Assembly (NCBI GenBank): GCA_034231615.1
Contig: CM067306.1
Span: forward strand, 40,773,101 to 40,837,100
Reading direction: 5' to 3'
DNA from: Meghimatium bilineatum
Taxonomy: Eukaryota; Mollusca; Gastropoda; Stylommatophora; Philomycidae
Length of the DNA stretch: 64,000 bases
This document shows positions 27,701-39,700 of the stretch, piece after piece; position 1 is the first letter of the stretch; each line of letters starts with the position of its first letter. Both the position numbers and the translations under genes were made by a program. The notes beneath the pieces were generated by a model. It was not told the DNA's origin, searched no databases, and was given only the letters and a program-made list of their open reading frames with translations.

Positions 27701-30700
27701 AGATGGGTAACTAACTTACATGGTAGAGATGGGTAAGAGACTAACATAGGTGAGATGGGTAACAAACTTCACATAACATAGGAGAGATGGGTAACTAACT
27801 TACATGGTAGAGATGGGTAAGAGACTAACATAGGAGAGATGGGTAACAAACTTCACATAACATAGGAGATATGGGTAACAAACTTCACATAACATAGGAG
27901 AGATGGGTAACAAACTTACATGGTAGAGATGGGTAAGAGAGAACATCTGTGCTAACCATTGATCTAGGTCTCCTGTTGCTGCTCACTTCAATAGCATGGA
28001 CTATCTGGGTGTCCGAGATATTTCTGTGGCGGCCATTAAATCAAGCTCCTCATATTACTTGTCTCAGTATGCACTTGAGAACCGATATATCACCAATTTG
28101 ATATCCTTTGGCCTTTCGGTCTTAACAGCCTTCATTCCTACATGTAGATATTCCAATGTATTCTGAAAATTTGCAATTTTTTTAAAATTTTGTTTTATCT
28201 CTGTGCCTTCAGTTTCTGTATTACTATTTATTATTTACTCCCTTCCAGCATTTGTGTTTTCATTTAGTGTTGTCATGTGATAATATGTAATGCTGCCCTT
28301 TACTTATTGTGTGCTATATTTATTAGCGATAAAGGTCTTTTGGTTGAAACATTGATTTGTGTGTGTTTTTTTTTATGTATCCTGTGACATTCTTAACTTC
28401 TTCACCCTGTGTATTCAATTTTAACCTTTCATTTACATACAATTATGCACATTTATGCACAATAACACACATTTATGCACATTTACACACATTGATACAT
28501 ATTTACAAACACTGATAAACATTTACATACATTGATGCACATTTACAAACACTAATGCACATTTGCACAAAGCTGTATGGAAGACTTGATGAGTGGGGAT
28601 GAATTGTGCATAAGTACAATATATATTCTTCTTCTGTATTTGTTTTAAAACTTGTGCAAATTAGCAGGTTGTAGTCCAGAGAATGGAGTGTGTTGTGTCA
28701 TGGTTTGCAGCTACTGTCAGCAGTAGAGAAGGTAGTGAGGTTGGCATCACAAAATCATTTTGCATACAGAAATTCATGTCTTCGGTATACAAACTCCTGT
28801 CATTTTGCAGGATGTAGTTTCAAGAACAGAATACATTAGGTAATGGTTTACAGCTTGGCTGCAATATCTATGTCTTTCAGCCTGAAATAATACTCTTTAA
28901 AAATGAAGTAAAAATGTGTCAAAAAGCAATAAACTTAGGACAGTTTGGAAATAGGGTTGTCATCCACAGCAGCTGTTTTAGGTGCTAATATTAGAAATAT
29001 ATCACAATAAGAAAAATAACAGACAGTACATTTTATGACTTTCTTCTATTGTTTAAAATCATAATTGTAATCAGGCAGGGCTGCTGCAGATTTTACAATA
29101 AATGTACATGATATGGATCCAACTTTACATGCTTCAACAATACCTGTGTAAAGTTGAATTCACTCTGCAAGACACCTACCAAATATTGGCGTGCCTATGT
29201 TGGAACTATGTATCATGACTTTAATATTTTGTTCATTTAAGTTTGGTACTGTTAACCTGCATTAAATTTATATATGGCCTGTCAATACGTGTGAGTAAGA
29301 TACATATTGCTGTAAATTTGTATCAATACGGAAAAATCCGTACTAGGTGACATCTACGCTGTTCCATTCCATATATGGTCAAAGTGACCCAGAAAGCATG
29401 CTGAAGTTAGATATATCAGGCCAAAATGCACAGATATCAGAACATAGCTGTAAACTATGACCCGTCTTCTGTTCTCCAATCTACATTCTGCTAACCTGCA
29501 AGAGTTTGAGAATGAACGCAGAAGAAGAAATCCTGTTATAAAAACTTGACAAAATCCAGACAGACAAAATATTTATGTAATAACAGAAATTTGCTCTATA
29601 CAATATCAGCAATAAAGAATCAAAATTATTTGGGATTGTGAAAAATTCTGTTATATACCGGTAGTGAAATTTGCTATAAACATACATGCAATAGAGGGAT
29701 TCCATTGGCTGTCTATTTCATCGTTCTATTCATCTTTCCCTTCTTTGTGGAGCATAGGTGCTCAACAGTATTCCTCCATTTTTGTCCTGTTATTTCTATG
29801 TTTCATTGTGTCTGTATCTATTTCTTCCCTCCAGGTATTCCTTCCTTGCTCTGTTTCTCTCTTCCTGTAGATTCTAGAACAATGCCCAACTTAGAATGCT
29901 TTCAGCTAGTATTCTTAATGTATGTTCTATCCATATCGCTAAATTTATTTAGTTCTATATCTACTGGTGTCTCTTCTTCTTCTTCTTCTTCTTCTTCTTC
30001 TTCTGTGTTCGTTCTCAAACTCCTGCAGATTAGCAGGATGTAGTCCGGAGAATGGAATGCGTTGTGTCATGGTTTACAGCATTGCTGCGATATCTGCGCC
30101 TTTTGGCCTGACACATCCGACTTCCGCATGGCTTTGGGTCACTGACCCTATATGGGATGGGTCAGCCAACTCCATCCCATAACCTCCTTAGTCATCTTTT
30201 ACGACATGCACGGAAGGTAAACAGTGTTGCTATTCTTTGCTCCTCTTTCAGGCCCTGGCAACACACGGGCAATTGGTGTCTAGTTCTGGTATGTTAAGAA
30301 AATTTGTATGTTATTGGTATGTTTTCTCTATTTGATACAAATGTTCCATGTTTGTTCTTCCAGGTTTTGTTCCGTATAAACATGCTGGTGGTGACATTGT
30401 GCTTCACAATGAACCGACCTTACCAGTTCTACTACTTTGTTCCCCTGCTGTCATTTTGGTTCATAGTCATTTATCTAGTCATGGCGATTCCTCCTCACAT
30501 CACCAGCCAGTCTGCAGAAGGTGAGTACTATTGCTGTATAAACTTTAGAATTAATGCTACACCTGTGAGTATGTCACCTAGACCCATTCTGTCACATTCC
30601 CCAAAGCCACCTTCCCCAAAGCCACCTTCCCCAAAGCCACCTTCCCCAAAGCCACCTTCACATTGAAGACAGTGTGTCCCACAACATCATCTATGCCATC

Positions 30701-33700
30701 AACTGCACACTTGCTGTGTAGACATGTTAAATTGAATGAGAACTGCAAGAGTTGCACCATAACATATTTAGGGAAGACTGGTAGGAGGCTTACATACCGA
30801 TTCTGTCAACATCTGCACAGCATTAAAAACTAGACTGGTACTCCTGTTGCTGCTCGGTTCAATGGCATGGACCATTGGGGTGCCCGTGATATTCATGTGA
30901 CTGCCATTTAGTCGTGCTTCTCTGGTGACAGGACTCGACATGTGTTTGAGAAATATTACATCTACAGTGTAATCCCATTAGAATACCTTGGTCTGGACTG
31001 ACAAAATATGTATATAACAAATTAATGTGTACAGTACAAACAATATAGAATAAATATAATTGGGGATTTTTAAAAGTGTTGTTATATAAGAAAATATGTT
31101 ATAAATGAATGCGCTATAGAGGGATTCCACTGTACTAATTTGGCATTATAGAGTCCTTTGGGATCAATGCCCGTTAGTCCTACAGGTAGATAGTGCCATT
31201 AGTGCCATTCTTACTCATCATATTATTTTGTGAATTTGTTCTTGATACAGGCCTTTTGGTCAAAACATTGATTTGTGCATGTTATTATATGTGTGTTACC
31301 AGTGATTAGCGAAACTTCATTATCCTGTTTCAAGTTTTTTCTTTTGGATTACAGTGTTGTTGCAGTTAGTACATAGTATCGATATAGTAGGTTATATAAG
31401 GGTTGCAACTTTTACCAGTTGTCATTTAGTTATTTACAAAGAATGCTGAAACACAGGTGATGAACGGTCAATTATAGGACAGAGTTAAGGCTCAGTGATG
31501 TCAATCTATAACAGAATGAGGCACATTCATGGACAGAGAGAGACAAACAATTCTTGAATACATTATGAATGAAAATAGAAATGAGTATGTGCAATGCAAT
31601 TTAAAAAATGCAAATTATACTTGGCCACATAAAAAGTACCGGTATGTTGTTTGTCTGTCACGCGTGATGATGACCATTTATTGCACCCTCTTTTTTAGAT
31701 TCAATTCGAGATGTGTTCTTATTTATGATTAAAATATGGCTGATAAGCCTTATGCAGGCCCCAAATATTTTTGGGCATGGAATGATCACTGTAGATGCTG
31801 TTTGATCTTCCCTTGTCTTTCTAACCTGTCTTCACTGTTGAGAAAATAATGCAGCAAACAGGGTTTCGAAACAGGTCTGATCAGACGGCACTCAATTGCC
31901 TTGCACTTTGAGGAACCACATCTTCCGTCTGCATCCGCACAGCCATCTATCTATAAGCTGTGTCCCTTGTTTGCCTTGCGGCTTCAGGGGTGGAAGAGTT
32001 CTCTGGAGGCGGCCTTCTTGTGTGCTGTTTGTAAATTTGTTCCTGTGGCGTCTTTGATTTCTGTGATCCATCATTTACATAGTCTGCCTCTGGCTTTATA
32101 GCAGTGATGTCTATGTGTCATGGCCATTTGTGGTATGCTGTCTGTTGGTAGCCTGGAAGTGTGTGAAAACCACTTGGTATGTTGTCTTTTGATGAGTTCC
32201 AATACTGGTATTGTTTTGGTTATCTTTCTGATATTATCATTTCTAATTCTATCTCTTAATGACGCTCCGGGTGTTCTTCATAGACATGTCATTTCTGCTG
32301 TCACTATTTTTCTTTTGTCTTGTGCTGTCAATGTTCAGGTTTGGCACTGGTAGCACAGTAATGGAATAATAATACCGGTAGTCTTGTATAATGCAACTTT
32401 AGTGTCTATGTTTTCATTTTTGTTCTTAAAAATACATGTCATCTGTCCTAGGATCTGGTATGTTTTTTTGCATCTATTACACATCTATTAACCACACAGT
32501 ATCCCTAAAAATATGTGATTTTAGTCCGAACTTTCAACATGTATATTCTCAAGCTACTATAAATATGGACTGTTCGATCCACACACAGACAACAACAAGA
32601 CATGCGCTGCACAGATGTATAAACTCCTCGAGAAACATACATGTTTAACATTAGTAACTACCAGAAGGCCTCAATACTACAATGACCAAATTTGGCCTAA
32701 TTATAAACATAAATAACACATGAACATAAACAAGGTTGCTTCAGATGTGACATGAGTAAATACATAATATAATATAGAACCATTGAGGATTTATTGATAA
32801 AGAAAAGTCATACAGCAAACAGGATTCAAGCCAAGTCCACTCAGATGGCACCCAATTGCCTCGCACCTTAAGATGTGATTTTAGTCAAGACTTCCAATGT
32901 GTATATTCCCAAGCTACTATGAATATGGACCGGTTGTTCGATGCACGGATGACAACAACACACATGCTGCACAGATATATAAACTCCTAAAAAACACACA
33001 CATTTAACATTTTTCTTCTTTAATAAATCCTTGATGCTTCTATATTATAATATTTTTCACTGTTCAGCTGTGCATTTCCCTGTTTTTTCACATGATTCTG
33101 TGCCGATTTTTAAAATTTGAAGACTCATGTAGCTCAGTATCTTGTAGCAGCTTCTCATGTAACATGGTTTATGCCACTGACTTCTCATGTAACATGGTTT
33201 ATGCCACTGACTTCTCATGTAACATGGTTTATGCCACTGACTTCTCATGTAACATGGTTTATGCCACTGACTTCTCTTGTAACATGGTTTATGCCACTGA
33301 CTTCTCATGTAACATGGTTCATGCCACTGACTTCTCATGTAACATGGTTTATGCCACTGACTTCTCTTGTAACATGGTTTATGCCACTGACTTCTCATGT
33401 AACATGGTTTATGCCACTGACTTCTCTTGTAACATGGTTTATGCCACTGACTTCTCATGTAACATGGTTTATGCCACTGACTTCTCATGTAACATGGTTT
33501 ATGCCACTGACTTCTCTTGTAACATGGTTTATGCCACTGACTTCTCATGTAACATGGTTTATGCCACTGACTTCTCATGTAACATGGTTTATGCCACTGA
33601 CTTCTCATGTAACATGGTTTATGCCACTGACTTCTCATGTAACATGGTTTATGCCACTGACTTCTCATGTAACATGGTTTATGCCACTGACTTCTCATGT

Positions 33701-36700
33701 AACATGGTTTATGCCACTGACTTCTCATGTAACATGGTTTATGCCACTGACTTCTCATGTAACATGGTTTATGCCACTGACTTCTCATGTAACATGGTTT
33801 ATGCCACTGACTTCTCTTGTAACATGGTTTATGCCACTGACTTCTCATGTAACATGGTTTATGCCACTGACTTCTCTTGTAACATGGTTTATGCCACTGA
33901 CTTCTCATGTAACATGGTTTATGCCACTGACTTCTCATGTAACATGGTTTATGCCACTGGCTTCTCATGTAACATGGTTTATGCCACTGACTTCTCATGT
34001 AACATGGTTTATGCCACTGACTTCTCATGTAACATGGTTTATGCCACTGACTTCTCATGTAACATGGTTTATGCCACTGACTTCTCATGTAACATGGTTT
34101 ATGCCACTGACTTCTTTAACAAATCTTTGTCTGACTTATTTTGGGAACCAAGAGAATGCATTCCCTTCTTATTGATCATAATCATCGTGTGACAAAATCT
34201 TTCCAGAACGTAGTCTTCTTTATGGACCTTCTGAACACCTTGCGATCTTGGGCAAGTTGACCTGCTCCGCAAGTGACATGTTTAATCAGTCAGATATATT
34301 ATTTGCCCATCGCCGTCTTGGGCAGCCTCTTCCTCTGCTGTTGTTTTCTCTGCCTTCTGCAATTAGTCTTTCCATGCTGTTATGTCTCTTTAGATGATAA
34401 AAAAAAGTTTAGCTTTCTTGTTATGATGTTATTATGTTATTTAGGTGCCAGCCATCTTCGATGTTTAATGATTGTAATACTTCTTTGTTTGATTATTTTG
34501 CTGTCTGTGGTATATGCAAAATTTGTCTGTAACATCTCAGTTCGAAAGCAGCAATTCTTTGCCACTGTTTTATTTAACATCTAAGCTTCATAGCCATATA
34601 TTGCCACAGGGAATCCACATGTTCTTATCATACAGAGTTTTACTTTGCTATTGATGCTTTGTCAGAGATATTTCATTTGGACAAGTTTTGCAAATGCCAT
34701 TGCCATCATTCTCTTAATTTCTACTGCGGTTACCTGAACTATTTATGTTTGTACCCAAATAATTAAAATTGGATGTGTCTTCGAGTTCATAGGTTCATAG
34801 AAAGCTAGTGCTGTATTTGGCAGATTATGCAACAATGTATGGGACAGAAGAGGTATAAGAACAACCACCAAACTACAAGTATATCATGCTGCTGTTATAC
34901 CAAACCTACTATACGCCTGCGAAACGTGGACAGTGTATGCTAGACATGCAAGAATATTAAATCATTTCCATCTTGCCTGCCTACGTAAATTACTAAACAT
35001 CCATTGGTGGGACAAAGTACCAGACTATGAGGTCTTGGAAAAATCAACCTCAATAAGCATCCACACAATACTTATGAAAGCGCAAGCACGCTGGCAGGCC
35101 ATCTTGCGCGTATGGAGAACTTGCGTTTGCCAAAACAAATATATTATGGAGCACTCAAGGCAGGATTTTGAAAAGCTGGTGGACAGAAAAAGCGCTTCAA
35201 AGACACGCTCAAGTCATCCTTGAAACATCTTAACATTGACGTAGGCGCTTGGGAGAGCCTCGCTCAGGCTAGAACAGCATGGCGTTACAGCATTAGAATG
35301 GGAGCACTAGCGGCGGAAGAATTCAGACAAGATACTGCAAGACAGAAGCGGACACGTAGAAAAGAAAAAACATCTCAACCTCACATAGATACCCTCTATT
35401 GTTGTCAATTCTGTAAAAGAACATTTTGTGCATGCATTGGACTTGCTAGTCATTTAAAAACGCACTATTAACTTTTATTATTTTTATTATTTATTGTTAT
35501 TATTATTATGGTTGAGTTTTTTGTCATCGTCGATCACGACGGACGAACATCATCGATTATTATTTTTGGTTGAGATTGTACTTTATCAGTTGTCATAATT
35601 TTATTTTTCTTCATATTTAGGTACAGATTTTGAGCTTTGCTGTGTTTTTTTGTTGACAGAATCATTTGTCTTAGACTTTCTTCGTGTGTTGTTAAGAGGA
35701 CTGTATCGTCTTCGTATCTGATTTCTGGGATCTGCTAACATCCAATGGTTAGAGGTTGAAAATCTGTGTGTGTCATATCATTCTATACATTTCTCATTAT
35801 GTTCTCTGCATATATGTTAAACAGATACAGAGTTAGTATGCACCCCTATCATTCTGATAATACTATGCTCAAATGTTGAATGCCAATGAGTAAGACAAAG
35901 ACGTAGAATTGGGTGGATGATGTGAAGATATGGACAAATTAGAGCTGGTCACGGCTAGCCATTAAGTTGGATGTTCTTGCAGACTATTTGAAATATAGAG
36001 ACAACATTTGACTTTATGAATATGAGTTGCTATGTCCAACCATATACACAATGACTAACTGTGTTTCTTGATGTTTCAGCCAATCCAATCCACTACTTGT
36101 ACATGGTGCTCAAGTTCTTGACTTTGATTGTTGTCATTTCTTTGTTCTATCTTTCAGAGGTAAGCACATCAGCCATGCTGGTACATATCTTGAGTTTTAT
36201 TCTGCAAAGATATTTAATGTACAAATAGTAAATATACAAGAGATAGTAAATGTACAATTCTCTAGTTGTCATTGAATTTGTTTATTGTTAAGTGGGATTG
36301 TTTATATATATTGCTGGATGATGTAGAATTTATATATTGCTAGGTGTCATTAGGTGCTTTATGGGTGCTCAATCATGGACGGTAAACAAAAGAGCTCAAT
36401 ATAATCTGGAGGTAACTGAGATGTAGTTTTTGAGAAGAATTATCATAATTTTTTGTACAGCCAAAGAAAACTAATGTAGAAGTTCTCAGAGATGCTGGAG
36501 TAAAGCGACAAATTATAGCAAGAATTAGAAGCAGATAATCAAGATTTTTAGTGCATGTGATGAGAAAACGCAATACGTGGACATTTAGTAACCACCAGAA
36601 AGATCAATGGGAGAAGAGACAGAGGAAGACAAAGGGTGAAATTTCTGGATGGGCTGTAACTGTGGCACAAAATGATGTCACCAACTGAACATATTAACAA

Positions 36701-39700
36701 TGCTAGAGACATAGAGTTGTGGAGAAACATGATCGCCTTAGTCACTTGGCTTGATTGGTAAATTGAGGTGTCATTAAATTTATTTATTGCTAGATGTTGT
36801 ATAATTTATTTATTGTTAAGTGTCATTTAGTATATTACCAGGTTTAATTTAATATTTTGCTAGGTGTCATAAAATGTATTTATTGCGACATGCCAGAGAA
36901 TTTAATTCTCGCTAAGTGTCGTTGAATTTATTGCAAGGTGTCATAATTTATTTATTGCTAGATATTATTGAATGTATTTGTTGCTAGGTGTCATAATTTT
37001 GTTGTTATATGTGTCATATAATTTATTTATTGCTAGGTATTAAATTTAGGTGTTAGTTTATCATCAGCTTAAAAATCAGTCATGTTAATAGGTGCTCAGA
37101 ATCTTGCTTTAATACATCATCTTACACAAATAATTGCATTTATTTATTGCTAGGTGTTATTGCATTTATTGCTGAATGTCATAGGATATATTTATCATAG
37201 TCATAGGTATCTTTCAGAAACATGCTCATGGAAAAGAGAGAGCCATATAGACCCAGGCTGCTGAAAAATGGGTGTAGATGCTCATATTTGTCGAAGTGTT
37301 CATGGTGTTGGTAACCGAAACCTCGGGTAAGAATGTAAACCATCCCTAGTCCAACTCTACTGTTTGAGCATGTTTGTATAATGGAACCAATGAGATAACG
37401 ATCAGTACTTAGGCCCACAGGTGAGATACAGGTCAGTACCGAGTCCCACAGGAAACATAATAGTCAGTACCTGAAGGCACAGGGGCAAAATAAAGTTTAA
37501 TTAAATCAAGAAAAATGTTTTTGAGCACTAAAGTCCAATGCACACACTGGATGATAAAACTGTCATGGCTAAGAACTGATACATGCTCAGTGCTTGCAAC
37601 AGATAGAAAGTTTGTCACAAGCTAGGAAAACCCACCTAAATAAAAGGTATGCTGAAATCAAATGTGCTGAACCAAAAGGCACAAATAAGAATAATGCGGC
37701 TCCGCTGTAAAAACAGCAGCACAACATGTTCACGCTCTACGGTTTAAATCATACACAATTTTGTGTGAATTACTTCAGAGTGAACACGAGGAAAAGTTCC
37801 ATTCTGTATGAATTGTTATAAGATTGATGATATGTAAAGCAATCAGAAATAAAGTAGGATGGAGAGAAGGAAAATATTGAGAGTTCCAACTTTGTAACAA
37901 TTTAGCCTGTCTCATTTTGAAGCTCTTTTCTTCTTTGAAGTTTCTCAATGTCTACTCAATATCTATCTTCTTTCAGGTGTTTTTTGAGAAAGTGTTTTTG
38001 ACACGCCCCATCAAAGCTTTATTTGTTACATCCGATGACTCTATACATGAGTGGAGGTTCCGATGGCAGTTGGATAGATTTGTGAGTATGCATTATATGT
38101 GTCCTTATAAAAATCCTTAGATGGCAACAATCTAACTTGGATGATTCAGTTCTATGTGAACATATTGTCGATAAGGTGGTAATATTACTTAAATTCGGTA
38201 AGCCTACCTGGACCCTACTTAGTTTGAAACTTTAGACATGTCCCCCTTTTGATATATAGCAGTTCACTGATAACGGATGTGTTGGACCATTGACATAAAT
38301 AAAATGGCAACACAACGCATTTTCTTTCTCTGGACTACAGACTGCTGCAAATCTATTAGGATAAATGTCCTGCTACAAGAGAGAGAACCAGTGGGAGTTT
38401 GAGAATGAACGTTTAAGAAGAAGATATAGCAATAAGGATGATAGAAGGGTCTGTAGAATCAATCGATCAAGTGCTGTGCTGAGTGTTAGGCAATAATGCT
38501 TCTCCACAACTCTCTGTCTCTTGTGTGAAAGTGTAATAAGTTCAGTTGGTGACATCTTTTTGTGCCACAGTGATAACCCATCTAGAAAGTTCTCTCTTTG
38601 TCTTCCTCTGTCTCTTCTCCCCTTGATCTTCCCAGTGGTTACTAAATGTTCAAGTTGTATTTTCTCATCACATGTCCTAAAAATCTTGATTGTCTGTTTC
38701 TAATTTTTGGTATAAGTTGTCATTTTACCCCAGCATCTCTGAGAACTTCTACATTAGTTTTCTTGGCTGTCCATGGAATTTTCAATATTCTTCTTAAAAA
38801 CCACATTTCAGTTACCCTCAGATTATCTTGGGCACTTTTGTTTACTGTCCATACTTTACTTCAATAAACTGTGGAAACTTGGACAAAATTTAGCAATAAG
38901 TTTGACATAATGGTATGTGGAAACTCGGCAAAATTTAATAATAAAGTAGACAGAGGTTTTGTGGAAATTAGGCTAAACACACACCCTTATAAATTGCTCA
39001 TGTTGAGACATAGAGATAATCTATTCACTTGCCACCATCTGTTATGATGAAAAAGACCATCCTCACAGTTTCTGGAATACCATAGACAACCACAGTTTTT
39101 GGGTTACCATAGACAACCACAGTTTTTGGAGTACCATAGACAACCACAGTTTTTGGAGTACCATAGACAACCACAGTTTTTGGAGTACCATAGACAACCA
39201 CAGTTTTTGGAGTACCATAGACAAACACAATTTTTATAGTACCATAGACAACCACAGTTTTTGGAGTACCATAGACAACCAAGTTGTGGAGGTACTGGGG
39301 AATTATCATCATCAAGTGTCATCTCCACAATGAAGGTTGGCTGCAACAAACCTCCAACATACTCTCTCTTGCCTCATTGGTGCACTCTGCTAGATTATAT
39401 CTTGTCCATCACATGATGTTTCCCTCCCACTTGTATCTCTGCTTATCTCTTTTTTGCCTCCCCTCATCTCTAAATTAAAATCTTCAACAATGTGTCATGT
39501 TTTTTAATTTGTCCAAAATATTTAATTTATTAGAGTTTTATTTTCTTTACAAGTTCCTTTTTTCATATGCAATGTTGTCAGAACCTCTGGTTATGCCGAG
39601 CTTCTCTATTGCTCTAGGCATGCAACCAAATGTTCAAATCAAAAGGATTGTCACGTCCTAAGTCACTGTGCCTCTATGATGGATCTCAGCCATAGGAAAA

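Larger units (their letters stand above)
30575..31345 (+). mobile_element. Penelope-like element 3' fragment, interrupted by a MITE
   Basis: Starts 55 bp after the exon 4 donor. Reads a proline-rich linker, then [20 protein letters not shown] (degraded GIY-YIG), then [20 protein letters not shown] and HVFEKYYI up to 30964. It is interrupted by the MITE at 30965-31132 and resumes ctaatttggcattatagagt to the PLE tail aggccttttggtcaaaacat (31252). In-frame stops show it is dead. Confidence 0.8.

Noticed and set aside
26446..27945. Resemblance of the regular repeat to a CRISPR array
   Set aside because: Units abut directly with no unique spacers, and the DNA is eukaryotic intron; it is a minisatellite.
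29967..30182. 71-codon frame starting in a (TTC)n tract
   Set aside because: It is the reversed GAA-tailed repeat, not a gene.
33057..34192. Open frames of 343-366 codons on both strands
   Set aside because: They are reading-frame products of the 30-bp array; periodic on both strands with no flanking coding signal.
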